Counted from the first letter of the stretch, positions 10,501 through 18,500 are shown. The stretch: DNA of 64,000 nucleotides from an uncultured Eubacteriales bacterium (GCA_900545495.1 UQZJ01000015.1:1-64000), one strand, 5' to 3'. Notes: a model not told the origin generated them from the sequence alone. Numbers and translations are program-made.

Positions 10501-10620
10501 TGGATGTCACTGGGCGTGGCGGCCTGCGGCGGCGTCATTGCCCTTATCGGCATCTGGTTTGCCGGCGCCCGCCGCACCACCCGGAAACGGACGGACAACA
10601 GTAAGGAGTGGTACTCGTGA
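4564..10620 (+). CDS. Giant GLUG-repeat surface protein with C-terminal membrane anchor
   Basis: 2018 aa, start preceded by AGGAGAG. Residues 1-25 form a signal peptide ending in TTLAA. Three blocks rich in GGIAG/GLFG repeats (about 30-300, 520-830 and 1190-1560) are typical of GLUG-motif beta-helix surface proteins. Helical segments lie between and after them. The last one contains IGTVTSDSLAAIQRAQSAYD followed by ALSPAQ, resembling the helical repeats of Clostridia S-layer-associated proteins. A Pro/Thr linker leads to a single transmembrane helix (about 1977-2001) and a basic tail (ARRTTRKR), so the protein should be tethered at its C-terminus with the bulk outside. It overlaps the next gene by 4 bases. 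Ligand and function are unknown; adhesion or complex scaffolding are possibilities. Confidence 0.8.
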   Translation: MRKRITALLLTGALTLGLLPATTLAAPAGEEMAQPIATAAEFAAMDPAGCYRLTEDVTVTTPFSTVFTGSLDGGGHTVTLTLTAEEDTASLALFPEVEGASFTDLLLDGSVSAGAESGISYAAALVGTADGDVTITACKNQSVLDIAAADAVVGGLVAAQRSGSLTVTGCVGVGDIHAPAAVYTGGLVGRQEPYAVLTMQVCYQAADVTGGGEAGMCAGGLIGGVSGDAAVRGCWSAASPRDRSAALTAWGTQRRVSADMAGALCGAVEDGGSLTGGRCFWIAAPVGGDDAFYLPDSGLFTEYGPDRRKALLASLNAVTDDLPDGCTFLLPPERGWPLLRWEQPLSDEERLAAARQTAAGEVEDAFAAAVARVQARLAEVTGRAGLWYELYSAARQTAGEIAARLERQRSEALTALAAAGDIDEIQRHAAESRMAMEQTAAGVENTIGGNGVSADKRWDGAARRRPAGVGTDTEPFLITTGAELAWFADRVNEGSTALCARVTEPLDLGDMPWTPIGAAAGVDTTGGYCGTFDGGGFIIHGLSVTDTAAERSYTGLFGTVSDSGVIRAVRLAGSIVCDQPDSGGNRILNCAAGGIAGRSTGVIYRCETSVHITDAGTRPAVHVGGIVGQAGGSGIVDGCVSFGTLTGELSNAGGIAGTVRQNAVVRYCRSEGTVAGLRSVGGIAGFLTGGAQLRECENRAAVSGTIGVGGIAGRLDKNSHFSDELDVVVTHAVNHGSISGSSGNACGTGGIAGWIGAVEDGGYTGLAALSYLYNSGTVTAGGTTGGTACGGLIGNWKTGRVTHGQSASANRLWGVAETLGTAAEDAVRVSVLAPDVTPSGSRWDKTTASRTLIAKRITPADARFTIYGAAQSAVYNDILLTYLRKVELSASAEETQTLLTDCEMQLKGVLTGTAAAGAQLLADMENYAAARLYGPEEAAQVEKLLAQAAKDAAAVTLRGVELLRQTYMGTDRLDGLLQRIPTYPARKGQELYNTFIYQKNYTLEDMAALLCAYENWCLQMQRADTVQAVDALYADARQALSRLAASFRQTDVLPDMDKAAAMALELARTRAQQTLSALADSRIAALSALTGDLTQYPAARRQQITTALAYSAAAIREAANRDFSTLPTHGAVAEALEEASAAVEAAYGEALPRIRRLLNGTGDWDGVSVQRPDGSGAADAPYRIGTAQELAWLAQTVNGGTARGLCAVLTADIDLSYQPWCGIGTSAPFTGTLDGRGHTVSGLYIGGLSGRAALGLFGAVEDAMLRDLTVSGAIDLTGADMADIPEMLSVGGLLGRAGGGTTVEGCTAQVDITVALPNADASRSAALGGVAGRLAGDGEHRLTDCRSEGSLTVTLAAGSRHPGGGGQGGAGGIAGSVTSAAALMRCVNTGTVTIGRAAGVGGIAGRLDGGGAAITVTQCANQGQVSNDTAASLLRRGGTGGIAGLAISGSVTIDSCYNTGVIAGHTIVGGILGGESGDYAASIPSYAGNSALVVQNCYNAGILRTGTSTQRIGSLAGYPLDGCYRDGLTVLTGCARAPLGWRSSQGDSVAQRDTLPPEVFSGLVRSIGGLNGGYPLFDWQLLESRSRETAIAYLETYYTRYVSPYASAAQRKALRQLLADTAAIIRGAEGTDDILSAYDAAMAALTSPELLQQAVAAAEEKLAELYKAARKAYPYIAEELDALYKKQCAALADCTAAAETDTVLDGFAAGVVDCLLLAMDGITMKKLEERLPAAESAAAALTDPQRGMLLYYGRLPDLQALLALYRQSIEKLEKWIQEDKKAYADVTAGLTDLFDETRQALDDATDAEGMTAALDAYCAGVVELLITAIGPLPELLTLEEGMLYMQKVQRAQEAYDRLTAAQKKRIPDLEALLAAQARCRQFEEDLAAARRVEALIAAIGTVTSDSLAAIQRAQSAYDALSPAQRILVSPGMLARLQAAWSDYRALAAQPTPTPEPIPAASVTPAPAEPTARAFDWSLVWMSLGVAACGGVIALIGIWFAGARRTTRKRTDNSKEWYS

Positions 10621-12695
10621 AAAAGAAGGGCATACAGGCGCTGCGGCTGACGGCGGCACTGGCGCTGGCGCTGGCTGCCGTGTGGCTGGCGCTGCGCATG
10701 GAGCCGTCCACCCCGCCGCAGCCGGAGGTGCAGGCAGCCTCCCGCACGCTGGTGACGGATGGCGAGCTGCTGTACGACGGGGAGGCACTGGCAGGCGCCG
10801 ACGCCTCCCTCACCGGCGGCCAGACCGACACGCTGCCGGATACATCGGACGAACCGCCGGACACACCGCCCGCCGATCCGCCGGACAAGGGCGGACTGGA
10901 TGACATACAGAATATTATAGACGGGGGCGGCGGCTCCGGTGGACAGATGCCTGACCGGGAAACCGGCGGAGAGACCGGCGGCCAGCCGGGGCAGCCGGAG
11001 GAGGGGGATGCGTGGTTCACCACCTCCATCGTGGACGGCGACCGTGTGACGGCTGCCGCCTACCCCTTCACCATCCGCCATCTGAAGCCGGAGGCGCAGG
11101 TGCTGGGGCTGTCCGTTGCCGTCAATGGCGCGGTCACGGACTATGCCGCCAATACCGCCGCCGGTACGCTTACCCTGACCGGCGGCGTCAACACCGTCAC
11201 CGTCACCGCCCAGTACCGGACGGCTGACCGCACCGTGAAGGCGTCCCGCACCTACACCCTGTACTTTCTGGACGGACAGTGGCTGCTGATCGTCCAGCGG
11301 GCGTCAGATCACGCCTCCCTCCGCGGGCTGGCCGTGACAGAGCGGACGCTGACATTTTCGGCGGTGGCGGTACAGGGCGATATGCAGCAGCCGGTGCAGA
11401 CTGTCCGCGTCAACGGCAGCACTGTTGCCGGCAGCGGCGATCTCTACACCGCCGTGCTGCGCGCCGGAGCCAACGAGATCACCGTGGAGGCCGGCGGCAG
11501 CATCGGCCTGACGGAGACATACACCGTCACCTATACCGCCCCGTCCTTCCGCATCGACACCGCGTTCTCCGACGGGCAGACCCGCACCATCACCGGTGAC
11601 ACGCCCAACGGCGGCACGGAGACGGTCACGGTGGAGGGCGGCAGCGAAAGCGCCCGCGTCTGGGTGTCCGTGGAGGGTGTCACCGGCCTTGAGAAACTGG
11701 AGGAGCTGCGTTTGGACGGACGCCGCCTTTCGCCGGGAGCCGACGGCGGCTATGCCGTCACGCTGAACGCCCGCGCTCCCGTGACCCTGACACTGTACTA
11801 CACCGACTCGGACGGCGCTTCCGGGGAATACAGCTATATCCTGCGCTTCCGGCGCACCGACAGCGGCGAGACGCTGCTCCCGCCCACTATCTCCGCCCAG
11901 ATCGAGGCCGACGGTACTACCATGGGGCTGACGGACGGTCTGGTGCTGAAGAACCCCGCCGTCCTTCTGCTGGTGGAGGGACGCAGCGGAAAGGGAGAGC
12001 AGCTTTACAGCAACAATTTCACCGTCACCGTCAACGGTACCACCATCCCCGCCCCCACTGCCCAGACCGGCAGTTTGTTTGGCTACGATGCCTACCTGCG
12101 GAACGAGGGCGCCAACACCATCACCGTCACCGCGGTGGACAACGAGGGCGTCAGCGCCTCCCGTACATGGACGGTGTACTATGAGGCGGGAGAGATCACC
12201 GTCACCATCAGCGTGGAGGCCACCACCGTGGGCCTCGGCATGCTGGTGCCGGCCACCGCCATCACCGTTCCCGGCGGCACCAGCGCTCTCGCCGTTCTGG
12301 AGGAGGCGCTGGCACAGTACGGCTATACCGCCGCCCTGGATCGGGGCGAATACCTGTCCGCTATCTGCGGCCCCGGTATCTGCACCGGCTATTCGATCGA
12401 CCCGGAGCTGAAGGAGCTGATCGTGGCGGACGGCATGGACGCACAGGGTGTTGGATACGATCCGACGCCTGCCTCGGAGGATCGTCTGGGCGAATTTGAC
12501 TTCTACCGCTGGTCGGGGTGGATGTTCTCCGTCAATGGGAGCTACCCCGGCATCAGCATGGCGTCCTACGCGCCGCAGGACGGCGCGGTGCTGCGCCTGC
12601 GCTTCACGCTGGCCATGGGCAAGGACATCGGCGCCTATGACGGCTCCGGCGGCGCCTACGGCGAGTCCAGCGGCAATTATTACAGAGAATGGTAA
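10617..12695 (+). CDS. Membrane-anchored protein with cadherin-like repeats and C-terminal DUF4430
   Basis: 692 aa. The GTG at 10617 is preferred: AGGAG (10604-10608) sits 8 bases upstream, and the codon overlaps the previous stop as GTGA. An in-frame GTG at 10608 is the alternative. A basic start and one hydrophobic helix (about 5-25) act as anchor or uncleaved signal. A Pro/Gly/Asp-rich linker reaches to about 135, followed by several beta-sandwich modules. A DUF4430 domain (about 528-672) contains the typical GWMFSVNG signature. DUF4430 is related to the beta domain of transcobalamin and intrinsic factor. The operon also encodes a second, clearer DUF4430 protein (16985-18460), which suggests a shared ligand or partner. 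Confidence 0.8.
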   Translation: MKKKGIQALRLTAALALALAAVWLALRMEPSTPPQPEVQAASRTLVTDGELLYDGEALAGADASLTGGQTDTLPDTSDEPPDTPPADPPDKGGLDDIQNIIDGGGGSGGQMPDRETGGETGGQPGQPEEGDAWFTTSIVDGDRVTAAAYPFTIRHLKPEAQVLGLSVAVNGAVTDYAANTAAGTLTLTGGVNTVTVTAQYRTADRTVKASRTYTLYFLDGQWLLIVQRASDHASLRGLAVTERTLTFSAVAVQGDMQQPVQTVRVNGSTVAGSGDLYTAVLRAGANEITVEAGGSIGLTETYTVTYTAPSFRIDTAFSDGQTRTITGDTPNGGTETVTVEGGSESARVWVSVEGVTGLEKLEELRLDGRRLSPGADGGYAVTLNARAPVTLTLYYTDSDGASGEYSYILRFRRTDSGETLLPPTISAQIEADGTTMGLTDGLVLKNPAVLLLVEGRSGKGEQLYSNNFTVTVNGTTIPAPTAQTGSLFGYDAYLRNEGANTITVTAVDNEGVSASRTWTVYYEAGEITVTISVEATTVGLGMLVPATAITVPGGTSALAVLEEALAQYGYTAALDRGEYLSAICGPGICTGYSIDPELKELIVADGMDAQGVGYDPTPASEDRLGEFDFYRWSGWMFSVNGSYPGISMASYAPQDGAVLRLRFTLAMGKDIGAYDGSGGAYGESSGNYYREW

Positions 12696-12705
12696 AGGAG
12701 AAACG

Positions 12706-13641
12706 ATGATGCATACCGGCGTAGAAAGCATCCTGCATGAGGTGCAGAAGGTCATTGTGGGCAAGGACGACGTGTTGGAGAAGATCCTCATGACGATCCT
12801 CTCCGGCGGCCATGTGCTGCTGGACGACGTACCCGGTACCGGCAAGACCACCACGGCGCTGGCGTTCAGCCGCGCCCTCGGCCTGCAATATGGCCGTATC
12901 CAGTTCACACCCGACGTGCTGCCCTCGGATATCGTGGGCTTCTCCCTGTACCGGCGGGACAGCGGCACGTTCACCTACCAGCCCGGCGCGGTGATGACCA
13001 ACCTGCTGCTGGCGGACGAGATCAACCGCACCTCCAGCAAGACCCAGTCGGCGCTGCTGGAGGTCATGGAGGAGCGGCAGGTCACGGTGGACGGCGTGAC
13101 CCATCCACTGCCCGATCCCTTTGTGGTCATCGCCACCCAGAACCCGGTGGGCTCCGCCGGTACCCAGCTGCTGCCGCAGGCACAGCTGGACCGGTTCATG
13201 GTCCGTCTGGTCATGGGCTACCCAGATTTTGCCAGTCAGGTGAATATCCTACGCGACCGCCGTACCGGCGATCCGCTGGACGAGGTGGATACCGTGTCCT
13301 CCGCCGCCGCGCTGCTGGAGATGCAGGCGCAGGCCCGCGCCGTCCATGTGGCGGACGCCCTGCTGGAATATATCACCCATCTGGCGGAGGCCAGCCGCAC
13401 CCATCCGCTGGTGACGCTGGGCATCAGTCCCCGCGGCGCGCTGGCGGTCTGCCGTATGTGCCGCAGCCGCGCCCTGATGGAGGGGCGGGACTATGTGCTG
13501 CCCGATGATGTGGCGTACATCTTCTCCGACGTCTGCGCCCACCGGCTCATCCTGTCCGCCAAGGCGCGCATCACGGAGACATCGGCCTCCGACGTGCTGG
13601 CGGAGGTGCTGGCGGCGGTACCCCGCCCCGACCGCATCTGA
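12706..13641 (+). CDS. MoxR-family AAA+ ATPase
   Basis: 311 aa. AAAGGAG (12694-12700) precedes two adjacent ATGs (12706, 12709); either may start. Walker A is GTGKTT at residues 44-49 and Walker B is LLLADEINRT, with D104 and E105. The later TQNP and ISPRGA motifs are characteristic of MoxR ATPases. In this family the ATPase usually works with a DUF58/VWA-like protein to assemble or activate a partner at the membrane. The next two genes, DUF58 and transglutaminase-fold, complete the conserved moxR-DUF58-TgpA module. The start lies 10 bp after the previous stop. Confidence 0.95.
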   Translation: MMHTGVESILHEVQKVIVGKDDVLEKILMTILSGGHVLLDDVPGTGKTTTALAFSRALGLQYGRIQFTPDVLPSDIVGFSLYRRDSGTFTYQPGAVMTNLLLADEINRTSSKTQSALLEVMEERQVTVDGVTHPLPDPFVVIATQNPVGSAGTQLLPQAQLDRFMVRLVMGYPDFASQVNILRDRRTGDPLDEVDTVSSAAALLEMQAQARAVHVADALLEYITHLAEASRTHPLVTLGISPRGALAVCRMCRSRALMEGRDYVLPDDVAYIFSDVCAHRLILSAKARITETSASDVLAEVLAAVPRPDRI

Positions 13642-13643
13642 CC

Positions 13644-14735
13644 ATGGCAGGAAACCGTATTTTGTTTGCGCTCTGGCTGCTGCTATGGCTGGCGGCGTGG
13701 GCGCTGGGCGCGGGCAACGTGTCCGGCGGTGTGGTGCTGGGCAGCTTGCTGCTGGCGGTGGGGGAGCTCATACTGACCCGCCGCATCCGACGGCGGCTGT
13801 CGGCGGCGCTGACCGCCGGCCTTTCCTGCGGGAAGGGGCAGCCGCTGCCGGTGACGCTCACCGTGACCAACGCCGGATTTTTCACCGCCCCACAGGTGCG
13901 CGCCGTGGTGCGCTGCCGCGACCTGCTCACCGGCGAGCAGTGGGAAAAGACCCTGCGCCTCGCCGTACCCGGCAGGGGGGAGGGCCGCGCCGACACGGTC
14001 TTTACACTGCCCCACTGCGGCAAGCTGGAGCTGACGGTGCAGACGCTGGCGGTTTTTGACCTGCTGGGACTGTGGGCGGCGCGGCAGCCGGTATCTCTCA
14101 CCGCCTCGGCGCTGGTGCTGCCGGAGCTGTGGCCGGTCGCGCTGTCCCTGTCGGAGCACTGTACGCCGGACGCGGACAGCGCCGAATACTCCATGACCCG
14201 CCCCGGCGACGACCCCAGCGAGCCCTTTGGCCTCCGGGAGTACCAGGCCGGTGACCGCCTGCGCAGCATCCACTGGAAGCTGTCGGAGAAAACGGACGCG
14301 CTGATGGTGCGGCAGCTCGGCCTGCCGGTGGACGATACCCTGCTGCTGGTGCTGGACAACTCCGCCGCTGCGCCGCCGTCCCCGGCGGAGCGGGAGGCGC
14401 TGGGCGAGGCGGTGGTATCCGTCTCCGCTGCCCTGTGCCGGCAGGATATGGCGCACCGCATCGCATGGCTGGATCGTCCCGGCGGCGAATTGGCCTTCCG
14501 CGCCGTCTCCTCCATGGAGGAGCTGACAGAGGTGCTGCCGGACATCCTCTCCGCCGAAACAGAGGCGGAGGCGGAGGACGTGCCTGCCCGCCTGCTATCT
14601 TGCCGGGCTGCCGACGCCGCCCGGATGCTGGTGCTGACACTGCGCCCCGCCGGGGAGCCGTCCGCCGCCATGGTGTTCTGCACCGTTACCCCGTCGGCAC
14701 TTCGCGGAAAGGAGGGACTGACCGTTGCGCTCTGA
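13644..14735 (+). CDS. DUF58 domain protein
   Basis: 363 aa. The start lies 2 bp after the moxR stop. Two hydrophobic segments lie near the N-terminus (about 5-40). The DUF58 signature FGLREYQAGDRLRSIHWKLS is around residues 190-210. It is followed by a VWA-like fold with the strand LLLVLDNS, whose MIDAS-type D-x-S is only partly conserved. DUF58 proteins are partners of MoxR ATPases; their molecular role is not well established. Translation is probably coupled to moxR, and the 3' end overlaps the next gene by 11 bases. Confidence 0.93.
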   Translation: MAGNRILFALWLLLWLAAWALGAGNVSGGVVLGSLLLAVGELILTRRIRRRLSAALTAGLSCGKGQPLPVTLTVTNAGFFTAPQVRAVVRCRDLLTGEQWEKTLRLAVPGRGEGRADTVFTLPHCGKLELTVQTLAVFDLLGLWAARQPVSLTASALVLPELWPVALSLSEHCTPDADSAEYSMTRPGDDPSEPFGLREYQAGDRLRSIHWKLSEKTDALMVRQLGLPVDDTLLLVLDNSAAAPPSPAEREALGEAVVSVSAALCRQDMAHRIAWLDRPGGELAFRAVSSMEELTEVLPDILSAETEAEAEDVPARLLSCRAADAARMLVLTLRPAGEPSAAMVFCTVTPSALRGKEGLTVAL

Positions 14736-16971
14736 TGCTTTTCGGCGTTTCGTGCCTGCCGCATTGCTGGCGGCGTCCTTTCCACTGCTGCTGACGGGAC
14801 TTTTGGAGCTGTCCGTATCCCTATGGCTGCCGCTGCTGTCCGCCCTGCTGTCCGCCGGGACGGTGACGGCCTTTTCCAACAGCCGCCGCCCGTGGCTCCC
14901 GTCCCTGTGCTGGGTCGCTTTGTGCGCCGCCGCGCTGTTGGTGACAGGCGAGGCGCTGGCCGGAGGGCTGGCTGCACTGGTGAATGCCGCGCTGCACACA
15001 TGGCAGCAGGTGTTCCCCCGGATCTATCCCGTATTTGCCGCGCCGGAGAACAACGGGGCGCTGACAACGCTGCTGACGATAGGCGCCGCCCTCTGGGGGG
15101 TGTGGAGCGCCCGCTGCGTCCTGCATCCCCGTTATCTGCCTCTGTGCCTGACGGCGCTGCCGCTGGCGGCGGCGGTCGTGGTGCTGGCACCCGCCGCGCC
15201 CCTGTGGTGGATGGCGCTGGCGGCACTGACGCTGCTCCTTTTGTACCTGCTGGCCTTCACCGGGAGGGATGCTGCCGCCCTGCGCGTCTGGTGCCGCGCC
15301 GCCGCCGCGATACTGCTGACGGTCACGGTGCTGGGCGGCTGGAGCGGCGCCGCCGCCCATCCCGCGTGGCTGGACGACGGCAGGACTGCCGTCCTTGCAG
15401 GCGTAGATGCCCTGCGCTATGGAGACAATACCGCCGCCGGTCTGCCGGGAGGCGATCTGACCGCCGCCGCGCCCACCCGGACGGAGACACCGATGCTCAC
15501 CGTCACGATGACCGACCCCGTCTCCTGCTATCTGCGGGGCTTCGTGGGGGAGACGTATGCGAATGGCCGCTGGACGACGCTGGACAGCCATGCGCTGGCG
15601 GACAGCGCCGACACGTTCTACTGGCTGCACGAGGACGGCTTCCGCCCCCTGACCCAGCTGACGGCGGCGGCACACGCCGCCGTACCGGAGCTGCCGGAGG
15701 CGGATAACACCGTAACGGTGGAAAATACCGGCGCCTCATCGAAATATCTTTACGCACCGTATGAATTGCGGTATGATACACCTATACTCGACAAAAATGC
15801 CGTGGGGGAGGCGGCGCTGACCGCACCCGGCCTTCGGGGACAGCGGGCCTATACGCTCCACGCTGCCGGGGGACTTCTCACCAAGTACCGCCGCATCGGT
15901 GCCTCTCTGGCGGAGGACACCGCCGCCAACGCCGCCTTTCTGGAGGCGGAGAGCGCCTACAACCGCTTTGCCTACCAGCACTACACGGCTGTCCCCGACG
16001 ATATCCGCCGTTTCCTGACGGAGAAGCTCAGCGGCTGGGAGAGGGAGCCGGGGCAGATCCATTTCGGCTGCCAGCGCGCCAAGCAGAACATCCTGTTTTA
16101 CCTGTCCACCTACATCACCTATACGGAGACGGCGTCCGCGCCGCCCGCCGGTACAGACCCCATCCTCTACTTTTTGGACGGCTCGCAGACCGGCGGCGAC
16201 GCCCAATATGCGGCAGCGGCAGCCATGATGTTCCGTTACTACGGCATCCCCGCCCGCTGCGTGGAGGGCTTTCTGGTGACGAAGGATGCCGCTGCGTCCA
16301 TGACGCCGGGACAGCCCCTGACCCTCACCGGACAGAGCGGCCACACATGGGTGGAGTACTATCAGGACGGTGTGGGCTGGCTGCCCTTCGAGGTGGCGCC
16401 GCCCTACCTCGGCGTTATGGAGCAGGCGGAGAGCTATCGGGATATTTCCGGCCTTGTGGGGCAGGCGCCGCCGGAAACGGAGAGCGACGAGGAGCCGGAC
16501 GCGCCGGACAGCGATCTGAGCCAGACTCTGCGGGAGTTCTGGCTCAAGCACCGGCTGACCATCCTGCTGACGCTGTCCATTCTGCTGACCGCCGCCGTGG
16601 TGTGCCTGTTCGTCGGCTGGATCATCTGGGAGCGGAAAAAGACCGCCCGCCGCAAGGCGCGGTTTGCCGATCCCCACGTTCCAACCGCCATCGACGCCAT
16701 CTTCCGCTACACCGTGGATGTGCTGCGCGCCAAGGGAATGCCCATCGCCAACTGCGCCCCCGCCGACTACGCCCCCTATCTGGACGAGGATCTGCGGGCG
16801 TCGTATCTGGCGGTGGCCGCCCTGTGGGAGCAGGCACGCTTCCGCGCCGCACCCATGGACGAGTCCCAGCGCCGCCGCGCCCTCGATTTGCAGGAGCAGG
16901 TCTGGACGCGGACATGGCGCCGTGCGGGGCTGGGCGAAAGATTGCGCCTGAAATATAGGGAATTTCTGTAA
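14725..16971 (+). CDS. TgpA-like membrane protein with degenerate transglutaminase domain
   Basis: 748 aa, TTG start at 14725 with GGAGGG 8 bases upstream. The N-terminal third holds several membrane helices. An extracytoplasmic transglutaminase-fold domain spans about 480-560, then a single helix near 610-640 and a DUF4129-like cytoplasmic tail. The core GGDAQYAAAAAMMFRYYGIP aligns with the family motif G-x-C-x-x-F-A, but the catalytic Cys position is Asp492 (GAC, 16198-16200). His540 (GHTWVEYY) is present and the third triad position is Glu556 (WLPFEVAP). The enzyme is therefore probably catalytically dead or altered. It completes the MoxR-DUF58-transglutaminase module. Confidence 0.9.
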   Translation: MRSDAFRRFVPAALLAASFPLLLTGLLELSVSLWLPLLSALLSAGTVTAFSNSRRPWLPSLCWVALCAAALLVTGEALAGGLAALVNAALHTWQQVFPRIYPVFAAPENNGALTTLLTIGAALWGVWSARCVLHPRYLPLCLTALPLAAAVVVLAPAAPLWWMALAALTLLLLYLLAFTGRDAAALRVWCRAAAAILLTVTVLGGWSGAAAHPAWLDDGRTAVLAGVDALRYGDNTAAGLPGGDLTAAAPTRTETPMLTVTMTDPVSCYLRGFVGETYANGRWTTLDSHALADSADTFYWLHEDGFRPLTQLTAAAHAAVPELPEADNTVTVENTGASSKYLYAPYELRYDTPILDKNAVGEAALTAPGLRGQRAYTLHAAGGLLTKYRRIGASLAEDTAANAAFLEAESAYNRFAYQHYTAVPDDIRRFLTEKLSGWEREPGQIHFGCQRAKQNILFYLSTYITYTETASAPPAGTDPILYFLDGSQTGGDAQYAAAAAMMFRYYGIPARCVEGFLVTKDAAASMTPGQPLTLTGQSGHTWVEYYQDGVGWLPFEVAPPYLGVMEQAESYRDISGLVGQAPPETESDEEPDAPDSDLSQTLREFWLKHRLTILLTLSILLTAAVVCLFVGWIIWERKKTARRKARFADPHVPTAIDAIFRYTVDVLRAKGMPIANCAPADYAPYLDEDLRASYLAVAALWEQARFRAAPMDESQRRRALDLQEQVWTRTWRRAGLGERLRLKYREFL

Positions 16972-16984
16972 GGAGGAACTGTCC

Positions 16985-18460
16985 ATGCCCACCATGAAAA
17001 AGTGTTTTTTGCCGTTTATCCTGCTGCTGAGCCTGCTGCTCACCGCCTGCGGCGCACAGCCCTCCGGCGGTGAGGAGGCCCTGTGGCAGACCGCCCTCCG
17101 GCAGACCGGGGAGTACCTGCTGGCGCAGGACGCCCCATCCGCCGGCCCCGTGAACGGCGACTGGACGGTGGTGGGGCTTCGCGCCGCCGGCCTGCTGGAG
17201 CGGGAGACGGCCGCCGTCTACTATGAGTCCGTCGTGGAATACACGGCGCAGGCGGAGGGGAACCGGCTGAACGCCAATAAGTCCTCAGAGAACTCCCGGA
17301 CGATCCTGGGCGTCACCGCCGCCGGACACAACGCCGCCGATGTGGCGGGCGTGGATCTGACGGCGGGGCTGGGCGACATGGAATACCTCCGCCGTCAGGG
17401 ACTGAACGGCCCCATCTGGGCGCTGATCGCGCTGGACTGCGGCGCATACCCCGACCCTGCGCCCACGGCGGGCGCGGAGCCTGTGACCCGCGCCGCGCTG
17501 GTGGAGGAGCTGCTGTCCGCCCGCTGCACCGACGGCGGCTGGGCGCTGATGGGCGACACGATGGATGTGGACATCACCGCCATGACGCTGACGGCGCTGG
17601 CTCCCTACACGGGGGAGGCGGCGGTGCAGGCGGCGGTGGATGAGGCGCTGGCGCTGCTGTCCGACGCCCAGCTCCCCAACGGCGGCTTTGCCAGCTGGGG
17701 TACGGAGAATTGCGAGTCCGCGGCGCAGGTGCTGGTGGCGCTGACGTCGCTGGGCATCGATCCCCTCACCGACAGCCGCTTTATCAAGAACGGCGCCTCG
17801 GTGCCGGACGCCGTGGCGTCCTTCGCGGTGGAGGGCGGCGGCTTCCGCCACATCGCCGAGCAGACCGTCCCGGACAACATGGCCACGGAGCAGGGCTTCT
17901 ACGCGCTGGCGGCGTGCCAGCGCTTTACAAAGGGGCAGTCCCGCCTATATGACATGACCGCCGTGGAACAGGATCGCTACCAGACCGACCCGGTGCCGGA
18001 GGGCAAGCCCCAGCCGGTGGAGCCGGAGGATGCGCAGGTGGACGATACCGCCGACTGCACCTGCACCATCTCCATCTCCTGTGAGGTGCTGCTGGACAAC
18101 ATGGACAAGCTGGCGCAGAGCAAGCGGCCGCTGGTGCCGGAGGACGGCGTGCTCCTGCCGGAGACGCAGGTCACGTTTGCCACCGGGGAGAGCGCCTTTG
18201 ATGTGCTCCAGCGGGTCTGCCGGGAAAATAAGATCCACATGGAGTCCAGCTTCACACCCCTCTACAACAGCGCCTATATCGAGGGCATCGGCAACCTCTA
18301 CGAGTTCGACGCCGGCAGCCTGTCCGGCTGGATGTACACCGTCAACGACTGGTTTCCCAACTACGGCTGCTCCCGCTATCAGCTGCGGGACGGAGATGTG
18401 CTGCGCTGGGTCTACACCTGCGATCTGGGCAAGGATGTAGGCGGCGGCATGACCAACTGA
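16985..18460 (+). CDS. Lipoprotein with prenyltransferase-like alpha/alpha barrel plus DUF4430 (transcobalamin-like layout)
   Basis: 491 aa, AGGAGGA 7 bases before the ATG. Signal peptide with lipobox LLTAC, so Cys22 is the likely lipidated residue. Residues about 27-320 hold repeats of the squalene-cyclase/prenyltransferase type (GGWALMGDTMDVDITAM, LPNGGFASWGTENCESAAQV). Residues about 355-490 form a DUF4430 domain (GSLSGWMYTVNDWFPNYG). An alpha6-alpha6 barrel followed by this beta domain is the layout of eukaryotic intrinsic factor and transcobalamin. Cobalamin or another small-molecule ligand is therefore a hypothesis; nothing in the sequence proves it. Last gene of the operon, 13 bp after the previous stop and followed by a terminator. 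Confidence 0.85.
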   Translation: MPTMKKCFLPFILLLSLLLTACGAQPSGGEEALWQTALRQTGEYLLAQDAPSAGPVNGDWTVVGLRAAGLLERETAAVYYESVVEYTAQAEGNRLNANKSSENSRTILGVTAAGHNAADVAGVDLTAGLGDMEYLRRQGLNGPIWALIALDCGAYPDPAPTAGAEPVTRAALVEELLSARCTDGGWALMGDTMDVDITAMTLTALAPYTGEAAVQAAVDEALALLSDAQLPNGGFASWGTENCESAAQVLVALTSLGIDPLTDSRFIKNGASVPDAVASFAVEGGGFRHIAEQTVPDNMATEQGFYALAACQRFTKGQSRLYDMTAVEQDRYQTDPVPEGKPQPVEPEDAQVDDTADCTCTISISCEVLLDNMDKLAQSKRPLVPEDGVLLPETQVTFATGESAFDVLQRVCRENKIHMESSFTPLYNSAYIEGIGNLYEFDAGSLSGWMYTVNDWFPNYGCSRYQLRDGDVLRWVYTCDLGKDVGGGMTN

Positions 18461-18467
18461 ATCACCG

Positions 18468-18500
18468 CGCCCGCCTGTCATGGACAGGCGGGCGTTCTTT
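18468..18500 (+). terminator. Terminator of the surface-protein operon
   Basis: CGCCCGCCTGTC (18468-18479) and GACAGGCGGGCG (18483-18494) form a perfect 12-bp stem with a 3-base loop, followed by TTCTTTG. It starts 8 bases after the TGA of the lipoprotein gene. Confidence 0.85.
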
